From the NCBI GenBank assembly GCA_963585895.1, contig OY757934.1, positions 48,730,126-48,794,125 of the forward strand: DNA of 64,000 nucleotides, in the 5' to 3' direction. The translations under genes and the position numbers were made by a program. Shown here one piece after another: positions 24,301 through 39,300 of the stretch; positions within the stretch are counted from its first letter, which is position 1, and the number at the start of each line of letters is the position of its first letter. Source of the stretch: Sepioteuthis lessoniana (lineage: Eukaryota; Mollusca; Cephalopoda; Myopsida; Loliginidae). The notes below the pieces were generated by a model. That model was given only the letters and a program-made list of their open reading frames with translations. It had not been told where the DNA came from and did no database searches.

Positions 24301-27300
24301 TACTAAACTGAATTGTTTGAAATAGAATTGTTTTGACATTTAACTGTGTGGACAAAAACTATACTTATACTAAATTGTTTAGATTAAAACTTTGACTAAA
24401 TTGAATAGCTTGAAATAGAAATGTTTTTGACAATTAAACTGTATTCATGCTAAACTAAATTGTTTGAAATTTTGTATAAAAATGGATTTGGCATTAAATA
24501 ACCTACAAAGACCTAATATGCCTTAAAACAAACAACCAACCAACCAACCAAAATATTGCAAAACTTTTGACTACTGATATTTCCAGTAAACTTTAAATTC
24601 AACTTTTATAATTTACTTATCTATTCATGATTTCATTTCATTATTTGATATTGTTTTTTCTTTTTTGTTTCCCTTCTTCTATTCTACCAGGATTTTGCAA
24701 GAATTGCATATCCGCTTCAAGCCAGAATCAGCAATTCCTGAATCAGAATTACAGTCACTCTCTTCTGTGTCTCAAGATAATGTTGGTAAGTAAGAAAATA
24801 ATTCTACTTTTTATTTTTGTACCTTGAATAACTGCAGGCTCCTGTATTAGTTTTTATTTTAAGTTATATTATTTGGTGAGGAAAGGGCACATATGTGCCT
24901 TTTGTTATTTGAGGGCTTAATATAGATTTAGTATAAATAAAGTTTTCAGTATTCTAACATTCTACAATGATCAAATCTAAGAAACTCTCTTGGGTATCAC
25001 TTGACTGCATTCAGTGATGAGGTTCCAGTTCTAGAGTCCTGGGGAGTATGGAGTTACCTCTTCATTACCATTACTTCCAGGTCCACTCTAACCTGGAGTA
25101 GTTATAACTGTAAGGGTCTTATTCTGTTTAAGGTAATGTTTAAAATGATTTTGAACTATATTAACAGCTTGGCTTTTAAAATATTAATATTGCAACTAAG
25201 TATGAAGAATTTACTTGTTAAAAAATGATTGAAGATATCTTTGAATTGTAGATCATAATTGTTAAACTGGCTTTGGCATAAAACAACTAACAGTGGTAGT
25301 TATGTCATAAAACCAACCAACCAAAGAAACTTGGATTGTTAATGTGTCCTGGGTATGACACTAATTTGCATCTGATGTTGAGGCTGCAGGTCTAGCCATT
25401 CCAACCTTTTAGGGTCCTATCTATAGGTCAAATAGATCTGTTTGAAAACTATTAGTATTGGATAGAAATAATCATATTTACCAACCCCTCCACTCGGGCA
25501 GGATATGACACAAGGTCAATTTTTAAGCGGAGTTTAACAGGTTTGAATTCAGAGTTTTCCTTCTAGACTAATTGCCTTACCAAGGCTGAAGAACCTAGTC
25601 TGCCCTACTATTTACCCATAGCTGGAGGGAGAATATTTGGATTCATACCTTTCCCAAGGGTATTAGTGCTATGTGAAATGCAATCAGTCAGGTCCAGGAT
25701 TTGAACTCATGTTGCTGTGTCCATATCCAGCGACGATAATCATTACACCACGGGAATAATAGAACCCCTATAACTGTGTTCAAACAAATGATTATTGACA
25801 AATAAGTTAAAAAATGCAATGGAACATGGAGAATGTAGTTTTGATTATGATCAAACATTTACACACAAATAAAATTTTGACATTAAATAACCCATAAGGA
25901 TATGCTAGTGAACGAATAAACCACATCTATATTAATAAAAGATTTGAGCATTTTTTTTTTTTTTGCTATTCTCACTCACTGATCTTGTAACCTGGTTTGA
26001 TTGTGGAGGTACTACTCATGTAGCATATCTTGGGTAGGAATTACTTGGTGGAGCCCATTCCTCTCCACAACTGTTTGTGATTTGAATTCTGAGTTTTCCT
26101 TTTTGACTGATTACCATAGGAAAGTTAGAGCCTAGCCTGCCCTACTATTTACCCATAGCCAAAGGGAAAACAGTTGGATTCATACCTTTCCTAAGGGCAT
26201 TAGTGTCATGTGAAATAAAACTGTTTTGTTCAGGATTTAAACTTGAGTTACTGAGTCCATTTCCTTCAACGATAACTGTTTCACCATGTCTCTCTCTCTC
26301 TTTTTGCAATTACTGACACGCGAAAAACTTTTTCAGATTGAATCATTGGTTAAATGTACTTAGTCAGAACCACTGACCATTAATGGCTGGGAATATAATC
26401 TTTATAAGGTTCACCTCCTAGAGGCATGGAGTCTTATGCCAGAACCACTGGTCATCAATGGTTAAGGACATAATCTTTACAAGGCTCATTTCTGAGGGGC
26501 AGTACTCGTCTAGTGCACCTCTTTATTACTGTTAATGAGTTTGAGTAAGGGTTTGGCTCAATCCTTGATATCTGAAGGAATTGAGTAGTTGTTGTTCCTA
26601 CCCACTTGTATATATGTAAAAAGCTCCCTACATTAAACTCATGTGTCACAGTTCATTATTGTGGAATAGGGCTAAGAAATATACTTACTATTAAATGTAT
26701 TTTTTTTTCTCCTTCCTCTCCTTAATAATTAATGTCTGTAGTCACAGCTTTCTTTACAGCCCTATTAGTGGGGCTTAGAATACACTGACTATATCCACTG
26801 CAAAGGAGTAAGACCTTCCCAAAAAGGGGATGTCCTGAGTATGACAATCTGTTTTAAAAATTAGGTAAGAATACTTAAAACCATTTATTTTTACTTGAAG
26901 CTATAATTATGTACAAAGGATTATTATTAATTACTTGATGTGTACAAACAAATGACTATCATTAATTAGAAATAATTACCTGAAACTATATTAGTATATT
27001 AGTACAACTGTGTGTAAATTATTTGTATTATATAGGAATACTTGAAACTATACTGTGTAAATTATTTGTATTAAATGAAAATACTTGATGTGTGCAAAAT
27101 ATTCTTAATAAACAACTACACAAAAAAGTAAATGTAGAATGTATGCAATTCCCTAACATCTTGAATGAAATAACCCTTGACAGGTTGACAAAATAGTATG
27201 TCAATATTCAATCAGTCAATCAACAGCTTTTTTTAGATTTTTGGCCTATTGACAAAAATCATATTCGATTTTCTATTTTTCTCTTTAGTTCTTCGTGATG

Positions 27301-30300
27301 GCTTATCCGATGTAAGCAACATTCTGGACACATCCGTCCCTGAATCAAATGATACAAGTCGAGGAGAGACAGCTCCAGTGCTCCTCACACCTGATGCCTT
27401 TACAAGGTTAGCACCTGTAAAATTCTTGATCTGATTTTTAAAATTAAAAAAAGAAATTAAATATCAACATTTTAACTTCAAGCTGCTTTTTTTTTTAACT
27501 CTTAAAAATAAAAATTATTTGCTCTTTAAATCAAATTTTAGGAAAAAATATTTCTGGAAAAAAAAAAAATTACTTCAATTTACTAAAATTGGAACAGTAT
27601 CTTAACCTATAACTCTCATGTACCTATGCCTGAGCTAAAACAAAAACAAAACACCTACACACTTTGCTCCAGAAGCTAGACATCTTTATTTAAAGCAATC
27701 CTACCATTCCATTAAAAGATTTTTTGAATGATTATTATTAGTAACTTTGTGTAAATTGTCTGAACTGTGTATAATAAAATAATGCTCAGCCTAAGTTCAA
27801 AGGTGGTCACCCTGTTATAGATACTTAGAATATGCTGGCTGTATCCTCTGTAGAAGGGTAAGACTCCCTTTCAAAAAGGTGTGTTGTATATATGACACTA
27901 AATTGCATTTGATGGTGAGGCTTCAGTTCTGGTGATCTGGAGTGTGTGGAATACCCTTTCATTGTCATTATTCCCAAGTCCATTCAGATCCAAAGTGGTA
28001 ATACCTGTAAGGATTGCATATATGGGTCAAATAGATCTGTTTAAAAATTTTTATTTGATAGGAATACTTGATGCCATATAACTGTAAATTATTTGTATCA
28101 AGAGTAGTTATTTGAAGCTATAATTCTTTAAGGATTATTAGTAATTACTTGAAACCATATAACTGTGTGCAAACAAAGGACTATTATTGAATAGAAATAA
28201 TTACTTGAAAAGATATTATCATTAGTATTTGATAGGAATACTTGAAATCATACAACTGTGTGCAAATTATTTGTATTATATGGGAATATATGATGTCATA
28301 TAACCGTATAAAAACAAAATGTAAATATAAATGCACAATGAATATGATTTCATAACCTCCAGGAATAAAATAACTCTAGATGGGTTGACATGCCATTAAA
28401 ATTCATCTGAGTATATTTAAACAACTGTTTTATATATATATTAAACAAATCATTTAAACTAACATTTTTTTTTCTCTCTTTGTAATCCACAGTAAACCAC
28501 ATTCTCTACAGACCAATTCTACAAATAGTAGTTTCACTCAGGTGTCTGCCATGGATGAAAGCAGTGAGTCACATGGGATTGTCGCTGCTATGGCCTCTGC
28601 AAGTACTGGTAGTGGTGGCCGAGGTGTGGTTAGCAGTGTTTCGTCTGTGACCTCAGGTGGGGTCATGACACACTCTCCGAGCCCCAGTGTAGGCTCTACA
28701 ACTTCACAGTCACCCCACAAGAACAAAGACCCTGCACTTTCCTCTGTGTCTACTATCTCTCCAGCTGTTCCTATAGATCACTCTTGTTCTCCGTCTGGGC
28801 CACCACCACCTCCTCCTGCAGCAACTGTCACAAGTCTTCCGCTACAGACAATGTTCTCTGAAGCCAAAAAGATTAGTGTTGAGGAATTGTTTAAGATGAG
28901 CCAACAAGCAGCAGCAGCAGTGAGTGACTTTCTTTTTTCTTCTATTTAAGCATTACTTCTTTTCAGCAATTGGCTCTTTGTATACTGTACCTGAACTGAC
29001 AACATTCCTCCTTTTAAAATTGGATACAAAACACTTTCAAACTCAGTTTCAGTATGTAGAATCACATCATTTCATTAAAAGAAATGCTGTGCATAGTTGC
29101 TATATTTAGCCTTTAGTTATTAACCATTTTGTGAGCAGATAAAATGAGAAAAATATTGCTCTGCCTGTGTACCATTAGTGACAAAAATGTCTCTTTGTCT
29201 GAAAAAGGGATAATACTGAGGGTCATTCAATAAATAAGATGAATTTTGTTAAGGGAGTTGGTAATAGGAAGCACTGTTTGCAGTTGCATCTTTTTCAAGT
29301 AAATCAAGTCCTTTAATGTTCTAGAAAACTGCCAGCATGACCTTCTTTATTGACTGTGGTGCAAGGAACTTTTTTTTTTTTTTTTTACTGAAGAATCAAT
29401 GTATTTCCTCTTCTTGGACATTTTAACTCCATTCATAATGGCAAAGCTATGTTTAGCTCATCTGTGAATATATTTTTGATTAAAACATGGTTCTTCATAG
29501 GCATTACACTTATTCTGAAAATTTTATATGGTTTGTACTTCTCAGCTAGCAAAAATTTGATGACAGACCTCAGTTCAAGCCTGGAGCACTGTGATCTGGT
29601 GCTATTTTGGATAGCCTCAAAACAAATATCTTTGTGAGATTCAAATAATTTTTGTTTTGAACCAATTCCAAACAGTAGTTTTTATTTATCTATTTTTTCA
29701 AATTCCCTTAATTCATTGAATGACCTGTCTATATCTGATGTGACCTCTCTGGGCTAGAAATATTAGGCTTACACTGTTCAGTAAAACTAGCTGAACCCAT
29801 GGAAATTTCGGAATTTAATTAGTAGATACACTAAATATATAATATTTGATTATACAGTAGATGACCTGTGAACATGTTGTAACCATGATTCATGATGATA
29901 TTGGGGCTTCTATTTAGGATGGAGTAAATAATTCTAATTAGCATTTTATAGTTATCGTGAGAATTAATAATATATCTGATGTGATTTCCTTGGGCCTGAA
30001 ATATTGGACTTGAAGTGTTTAGTAAAACTAGCTAAACCCATGGAAATTTCAGAATTTAATTAGTATTTACACTGCCCTGTCAGCTTGGGCTGTAAAATGT
30101 GTTGACTGAACCTCTGCGGAGGGGTGAGGCCCTCTAATCCCCCCCAACAAGGCCACCTGTTGGCTGTGGGTGGCGACCTATAATGCTTGAGCACAAGCTC
30201 TTGGTGGCTGAGCAGTTTGTGATCTTTAATACTCCGTTTTGACCCTTACTGAGCTAGATGGGTGGTTGGAGAGGCCTGATCCAATCAATTGAATGTTCAC

Positions 30301-33300
30301 ATCAAATCCTAGCACTTATAGCCCCAAGCATTCTTCAAATTGCTCTTGTGGCAGACATACACTCAACCCTTTTTATCTTAAAGGTGCTAGAAGATGTTGG
30401 CTAAGGGTCATATGTATCAAGAAAAATAAGACTTTTAGTGTCCTGGGTACAATACTAAACTGCAACTGATGGCGAGGCTTCACTCCTAGAGTTTGGGGAA
30501 TGTGGAGTAACCCATTATTACCATCACTCTCAGTTCCACTTTGATCTAGAGTAGTAGTACCTGTTAGGGTCACATCTGTCAGTCCACTAGAACTGTTCAA
30601 TCATCTACTTAGGATTAATATCATTGTTATTTGAAACCGTATTTCTATGTGCAAATTGTTCATATTAGATAGTAGTACTAGCATTTAACCAACTGACTAT
30701 TTTTAAAAATCCCTAATTCTGATGTTTGATTCGCATCTACCATGAGAGTTCTCATGATTGACCTTTTTTGTCAGTCACAAAGCCAGGCATCAGATTCACT
30801 GGTAGTGGCCTCTACTTTACAGTATTGTATTCAGTTATTTTACAGACTTCATAATGCTGTCTTCTATTATTCATTTTGGAACTGTAACATTACCAAATTT
30901 ATCAGAAAAATATTTGAAAAAGAGCCAGTACTAAATGAAACTGGGGATTACTGTATTAGTTTAAAATTCAAAATTTCAAGTCATTTAATAAGATAGCAAT
31001 GATTATGTATTTTTTTTCTCCTCCTAGGCTGCTGCAGTCAACAGTTCTATTTCCAGTTCTGTCAGTCTTGGTCCAGAAACAGTTTTTAGAAAAGCAGGTC
31101 GTAAAGATTTTGATGAAACTGACAAAGAAGTAGCTGAGGTGATGGGAGACCGTCACACATCTGATGAAGTTGATGTGGCTGTATCACCCTTAGAAATCAA
31201 AAGTACAAAAATGAAGGCAGACAGAGTAAGCACTCCAAAAATGTCACCAAGAGAATGGCCCAAACCACCTGATGTTAGTACAGACGGGCCACGAATAGCT
31301 TCAGAAAAAGTGTGTAACACGTAAGTACATTTAGTCAGTGTAAACTTTTAACTGCTCGCCACCAGTCCTGTCTTTCTGTTTCTTTTTTCTCACTCTTACT
31401 CTAACTTGTTGACTGCTTGCCACTGGTCCTGTCTCTCTGTTTCTTTCTCTCACTCTTACTCGCCACATCAATACACTGTTTTGCATAATTCTGCTGTCAA
31501 AACAACAACTATGCCCCTTTCCACAATGTTTCTTTTATACCGGTTCTGGCTGACTGAAATTTGCATATGTTGCAAACCCTGTCCTACCAGAGACGAGATG
31601 CGTGACCTACAAGATGCTCACGGTTCTATTTTTCCATACTTCTGGTGCTCTACATGCAAGACACATTTGCAGCATTTTCGAACGTTGAAGTAGGCCATTT
31701 TGTTTGTCACTTCTTGTTTCTTTCTTTCTTTCTTTGTGGTTATGAAAGGAATTCAATTCACACAGCTTCGTTGTCACATTTAATTTTTCTCGTTCACTTG
31801 GTTCACCTCCTGTTTTTTATCCAGCTGTGGACGATTGCTGAATTCATATAAACATTGGCCGTTCTGCCTGCATGTACAGCAGGCTATTCATTGTCTCTTT
31901 GAACGATGAATCCCGGTTGGCTCATCGGAGACAGCAGTCTGTGGCCTTTCAATTTCACTAAAGTCAGCTTTCCTTTGAATAAATGAGTTGTGTGTGTGTG
32001 TTTTGTCAGCTGTAATGTTTTGACTTATTAGATGCTTTTTTTTTTTTTTTTTTTTTTTTTACTTAGAGTATTCAGACTATTGTCTTCATCTTTATTGTTA
32101 TATTCACAACATATTGGCTGATGCATCCTTTGGCCATCTTCAGGTGTTTCATGTTAAACTCAGGAGCCCACACAGAACTTTGAACCACTTATAATCAAAC
32201 TTAGAAGCACATCTAACTAAATGCTTATACCCATTGCACCATGTGTCTTGTTGGAAAATTAAAAAACCCAATGTCTTTATCAACCCTTGAGATACTACTT
32301 ATTACTATTATTCACGATTTTTAACTTTCCTCATATTGCAATTGTTTTTTTTTTTATCTCGCTTTTTTGATTATTGCTTCCCATATTGCATTCCACCCAA
32401 AGAGGACGCTAATTGACCGTGGGTGGTGACCTGTGATGCTTTAGGATAGGATCCTGGTGGCTGAGCAGTCTGTGACCCAGTTGCCTAAGTGGCCACATGA
32501 TTAGTAACACTCCAATTTGGCCCTTATTGGGCTAGATGGGCAGTCCTAGAGGTCCGATCCAATCAATCGGCTGGTCATGTCAAGCCCTCTTTTGGAGGCC
32601 TCTGAAGCAGAAAGTGGTGGCTGCAGGGTCAATCATGCTGAAGAAAGACCTATCTCTTTTATCTCTTGGTGAGTAATGAACTTGGGAATGAAAACCTAGA
32701 GATCCCAAATTGTTGGTCCCTTTCCTCAGTGTGAGTATACTGAATGTGCAGTCCTAAATTGCCAAGGTGAATAGGTTTTCCTCTTGACATTTCCCTTCAT
32801 AGGGCTCTGTGGTGGATGGGGAGCATAGTCAGTGAACTTAGCAAAAACCCCTATGGATACAAAAAAACAAATCCCAAACGAAAAAAACCCAAAATTAAAG
32901 CGTCCATATGCCGAGCCTGACTCAGATAATGACTCTGACTAGATTCTTTTCCCCAAATTTATCGTACTGGAGTCAATGGAGGATACCCTAATTACAAAGT
33001 TGTCTCCCTTCATTATTGAAAAAAAAAACCCTTAGCTATATAATAAAACCAAAATCAGTAAAAAAAATTAATCAACAGTACCCTGCTGGTAGAAGTGCCA
33101 AAAAAAAAATTTCTTGAACCTACTACTAGAACAGAAATACTTTCACAACCTAAAAATATAAGCTTACCCCCACAACTCCCTGAACTTGTCAAAGTGTGTA
33201 CTGAGAAGCCCAGATCTCTCCCTCTGCACTTTAGATGAAATAAAAAGTAACCTCCGTAAACTAGGTGTCACTGATGCCAAACGAATATCTATCAAGAGAA

Positions 33301-36300
33301 ATAATCAAATAATCTCAACAAACACCTATATTCTAAATTTCAACACTCCAAAACCACCTATTGAAATAAAAATAGGATACTTAACAACAAAAGTTGAAAC
33401 TTATATTCTAAACCCATTGAGATGCCACAATTGCCAAAAATTTAGGCATTGCAAAGAAAAATGCACCAGACCTCCAACATGTAAAAGCTACGGAGAAACT
33501 GGAAGCCATATAGACTGTTAGCAGCCCCCAAAATGTGCAAACAAAATCACTCAGCAGATTCCAAAGAATGTGAATTATAGAAAAAAAGAATATTAGAAAA
33601 AATATATCCTACCCAAAGGCAAAGAAGTTCATTGAAAATTCTCTCGCCACAACTACCTATGCAAACATAGCCAAACCCACAAACAACTCTACCCAAAATC
33701 AAGGAATGATGACTCATTTTGACATTATAAATTTAATAAAAGAATTGAAGACACTATTTGAATTATGAAGGAAAAACTTAACCAACTTGACAACTTAGCC
33801 CCATGCTGAACCAGATCCAAAGAACCTACACCCATGCAGTAACGAAGCTGAATACCCCCCCCCAACCCCAATCCAAACAAAAACTCAACCCAGATAACAA
33901 GCAGCTTCAGGCATCCCTCCCATCACTACAAAACCCAACAATCTTCCACCAAAAAAATTGGACAACTCTGAAACCCCTCTGCTAACCTCCCCAAAAGAGA
34001 TCTTCTTGGAAGAAGGAATCTAATAAACATAAACCTTAAATCTCACTAATTGAAACTGAAAATAAATTTGAACTGATGGAAACAGAGAGCCAAGAAAGCT
34101 CTTCAAAACAGAGAAACCCTAAATACTCCAAAAGCCTCAAAATCAGGTTGAAAAGCCTATAAACTATTGAAATCACTAAATCCAGCCAAATAAAAAAACA
34201 AAACACTAATACCAAAACTACACCTAAACAAAATAAACATCAAATACACAACAGAGATTAAAAAAGGTTGACCCATAAAATAATTCAATGGAACTGCTGT
34301 GGCTACAAAGCAAAGCCGAACTCAACCCTTCCGCCACATGCCTCCAAGAAACCTTCAAAAAACATAGTGACAAACTAAACCTTTGAACAATATAACTACA
34401 TAGATGATATCGGACAAAGAGCTTCAGGTGGAGTATCAATCCTAGTTAGGAAAGATATCCCCCAAAATAGAATCAACATCAACACTCACTTGCAAACAAT
34501 TGCATTCTCAGCAACCCGATGTAAAACTGTCACCATCTGCTCACTATATATTCCACCTCACGACTCCATAAATGAAATTAAACTATCTGATAGAACAACT
34601 CCTTAAACCATTTATCTTGATGGGAGATTTTAACAGCCACAATATGGCAAAATAAAACGACAAACGAAAGAGGCCAAATCCTAGAAAAACAGCAATAATT
34701 TATATCTCCACAATCAGAACTCTGACTCACCTTAACCCATCCTCAGGTTCATTTTCTGCCATAGACCCTCAGTGACCCATCAATCTTTACAGATTATAAC
34801 AGGAGAGTATACAAAGACCCCTGTGGCAGTGACCACTACCAAATAATAATGGAAAACTCTACAATAAAAAAAAACCTGAACCACAAATAAAACTCCCACA
34901 GAGGAATTTCAGAATAGCAAACTGGCAATCCTACAAAAAACTATGCCTTACCACTCTCATCCCAGAATCAAATACAAATCAAGAAGAACCCATAATACAT
35001 TTTACCAACACCCTTGTTACCATAGCAAATAAAACTATCCCCAAAACCACAATATCTCCAAAACACAACAAACCATGAAAATCTAAACAAATACAAACGA
35101 CAAAGGGCAAAAACCTGACGTATCATCAAAGAAGCTAAAAGATCCTCTTGGAGAACCTTCACTTCAAAGATAAATTCTTATACAAATCCAAAAAAAATTA
35201 GGGACTTCATAAAGAAAATAACAAATAAAAAGACCAACCCAATAAAATCACCTCTCTCAAGGAAACACAATAAACAAATGAAATCATATAGCCAACCTGA
35301 TTGCAGAAAACTTTGCTCAAGTTTCATCTACTAAAAATTACTCAAATCAGTTTAACTCAATCAGAATTAAAGAGGATAAGAACATAATAAAATTCACCTC
35401 TGACAATACTGAGAGTTATAACCAACCCTTCACCCTAACCGAACTCCAAAACCCAATATCCAAATCTAACAATTCTGCTCTGGTCCAGATAAAATTCACT
35501 AAAACCTCCTCAAAGAACTCCCTACAATATCTCTAAAAATATCTTGTAGATATATACAACAATATCTGAATCGCTGGCAATATCCCTACCATATGGAAGC
35601 AAGCCATAACCATCCCTATCCTCAAAAAAAAAAATCCCACAAACCGTACCAGTTATAGACCTATAGCTTTAACAAGCTGCACCTGCAAAACCCTCGATAG
35701 GATGATCATTCTAAGACTAACATGGTTCCTTGAATCCTTTCAAACCTACAAACAGGTTTCAGAGCCAAAAGAAGTACCATAGACCAAATAGTCCGTATAG
35801 AAACTTTAATCAGGGAAGCATTCATAAAAAAATTATCTGGTTGCAGTCCTCTTTAACCTAGAAAAAGCCTACGATACAACCTGGCCATATGGCATACTTA
35901 AAGACTTTGGCTTACAAGGCAGACTCCCCATCTTCATAAAACACTTCCTTGAAGACTGGATCTTCCAAATATGAATAAACAATACACTCTCCAATCCAAA
36001 ACCACAAGAAATAGGTGTACCTTATGGTAGTATCCTATCTGTGCTCCTATTCATGATTAAAATAAATGAAATAATTTGCCTCCCCCCAGAAATCAATGGA
36101 TCATTATATGTTGACGACTTCCTCATTTGTTACAGTTCTAAAAACATGGTCACCATAGAAAGAAAAATGCAACAATGCATCAAGATATTAAAATGGACCT
36201 TGAAAAATGGTTTTAAAATAAAATGCATGAATTTCTGCCAAATCCACAAAATGCATAATCAACCCATTCTAACATTAAATATCTCTGAAATACCCATAAC

Positions 36301-39300
36301 CCAACAATGTAAAAAATTCTTAGGCATTATTCTTGATCCAAAACCATATTTCACCCCCCCCCCCACATTAAACAACTGAGGATCAAATGCAACCAAGCTT
36401 TCCAACTCCTGAGAACTATAGCCCACACAGACTGGGGTGCTGATAAAAAAAAACCTAACCAAACTATTCAGATGTTTAATACAATCAAAACTTGATTACA
36501 GCTGCTTCGTATATGGAGCAGTCAGAAAATCCTATCAGAGAACTCGAAACTATCCATTACCTGGGACTCCATATTGCCTTGGAGTCTTCACTACCTCTCC
36601 AATTGAAAGCTTTTACATAGAAGCCAATGTATCCCCACTTTCTTTGAGAAGATATAAACTTGCACTCCAATACTATATTAAACTCATTTCATGCCCCCAA
36701 AACCCTGCCTATAACTGCATCATGGAAATAAGATATAAAAACCTTTTTGAAAATAAAGAAAAGGCCATTAAACCTTTTAATCTAAGAATTCAAACCATCC
36801 TCAATGAAATCAAAATCAATCCCACAATAATACATAATACAATCCTCTCCAAAACAGCACCAGAGACCTTAAAGCTAGACCTAACCAAATTTGCCAAAAC
36901 CAATACACTTCCTGTTACTTTCCAAGAGAACTTCCTCAACATCCAAAACAACTTCCTAGACTACCACCACATCTATACAGATGGATCCAAAAAGGGAATG
37001 AAAGTTAGTTGTGCTGCTGTCTTCCAAAACCAAGAACTGTTAAAATGTCTTCCAAATGAATCGTCAATCTATAGTACAGAAGCCATAGCTATTGAACATT
37101 ATAGCAAACCACAAATATTCTAAATTTATCATATATTCAGACTCCAAATCAGTCCTCCAAGCTCTACAGAGCAAAGATTCATCAACTCCTCTCATCACAA
37201 GACTGCTAGATAAAATGAACACTTTCTAAAAATAATAGCATCATATTCTTACTTGGATACCTAGCCACATTAGCATATAGGGAAATGAAAGAGCAGACAA
37301 AGCTGAAAAAAAGCACTCCAGGCATGTATATCCAATACAAAAATTCCATACACTGACTTAAAACCACTCATTAACAAATTTATACTCAAGAAATGGCAAA
37401 AATCTTGGGATGATTAAACACAGAACAAGTTCCACCATATTCAAAATACCATAGGTGAATGGCCAGCAGGCTACAGAAGAAATAGAAAAGAAGTGATAAT
37501 CTCCAGACTTTGTATTGGCCACACCCACGTTACCCATTTACACCTCCTAAAATGGGGAAGACCCCCCCCATATGCTCAACATGCAAAGTACCTCTCACAG
37601 TCAAACACATTCTCATAAACTATGACAGGTTTAGACAAATTTGCCCTAAACATTACCAAACAAACAATTTAAAGGACTTCTTCAAAAACTCCAAACAGGA
37701 AATCTTAAGCTTTCTAAAAGAAACCCTCTTCGTCAAAATCTAGTCAAATATAATAAAACATAACCAAAACTCATACAGTAAATCCTAAAACGTGTACAAA
37801 AACAAAATCAATTTAACCCTTCTGGAATTAAATGACCCATAGAGGTTGATATGCTATTATACTTTACAATGACTGCATAGAATGGAGTACACACTATTCT
37901 TGGTCATGTTGTATTCTTTTGCGAGCTTGACTTGGAAGAGATATTTTTGAAGAGTTATGCTACTCTTGAATATTAATCTGATATCACATGGATGACATAT
38001 CTTGAATTTTTTTGGTTAATCCTTTGACATTGAGCCGACAGATTGTTGTGAGTTTTCTGGTAATATTCTGTCATTTGATCCAGAATTCTTGGAGCCAATA
38101 TTATGCTCTTTGGGTAGTTGTGGTGGAGGCCCTCTTAAACTATTCATATCTTCTTGATATGCATTGCTATCACTACTAATGGTTTTTGCTTGATGTTGTA
38201 GGCAATGAACAGTTCTTTTCTTTACATTATATAGATAGTGGGAGTTGAAATTGAGGTATTGAAATTGAAATATCTGGTAAAGGTTGGTTTTTGATACACA
38301 GATGACCTGAATCCTTGCTCTGTGCAATATAGGTGTTTAGTTATAAATGCTTCTAGTTGAAATCATCTGGCAGTTGCTGGTTCAATTCCAACTACAGTTA
38401 AAATAAGAAAGAATGCTTGCTATAGCTGAACACTTGTACCTGGTCATGTTAACAGAATAAGAACCTCCCCCCTCTGGATTAAATGAAGTGTCCAGCTTAA
38501 AGTTTATGTGGGGTCCCAAGTTGAATATGAAACTCCTGAAGAAGACAGAAGGACACATTGGCTGAAACATTGTGAATATAACAATAAAGATGAAGATAAT
38601 AATCTGAATACTATAAGTGATAAAGACAATCAAGCTTCATCTCAGGAATTTAGACAAGTATTATTAGATGCTTTTTGCATTGTTAAAGTTTAAATTAATA
38701 GTATAAAAATTTTTTTCTTCTGTGGAGGTTTCTAAATTCATTGAGATATGAACAAGAAGAGTTGATATGTAAAAATTTACAAAGAATATTTATTAAATAA
38801 AGATAAAAAAGCTTCAAGAATAAGCATGATAAAAAAATTGGTTGAAATTGTGTGTGTGCGTGCGCACGCTTTCATTATTTTCCTAGAGTTAGATAATTTC
38901 TGATATTTTAATTTGATTGATTTTAAAAGCATGTCAACTCATGTATAGTTATTTCATTCCTAGAGGTTTGGTAATCATGTTGATTGTATGTTCATATTTA
39001 CATTTTTTGTGCTGTTGTTTGTTCAGTCTTTTTGCACATGGTCCTATTAAATATAAATCATTTTTAAACAGATCTATTTGGTCCATAAATGGAACCTAAC
39101 AGGTCCTACCACTCTGTAATGGCAATGAAAGAGTACTTCACAACTCTTACATCTTCACTCCTGGAGTACTACCAGATTCAGTTTAGTGTCATACCTAGAC
39201 CCTCCCCTTTTTTTTAAAGGAGGAGGAGGTTCTTGCCCATCTGCAAGGAATTCAATCAGTGTATTCTAAGCCCCACTGTTAGGGTGAGATATGGTATTTT

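Larger units (their letters stand above)
32396..37865 (+). mobile_element. Degenerate I/Jockey-type LINE with RNase H
   Basis: In order on the plus strand: a GC-richer 5' region; ORF1 with a zinc knuckle (33186-33523); an EEP-type endonuclease region from about 34270 (IQWNCCGYK and GGVSILVRKDIP); RT from about 35400 with YVDD at 36107-36118; RNase H (YTDGSKKG near 36975, and later NERADKAEK near 37280); and a C-terminal GHTHVTHLHLLKW and CSTCKVPLTVKHIL segment. The 3' end GGAATTAAATGACCCATAGA then GGTTGATATGC resembles the SINE A and C tails. Many stops and frameshifts make it a dead copy. Confidence 0.88.
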
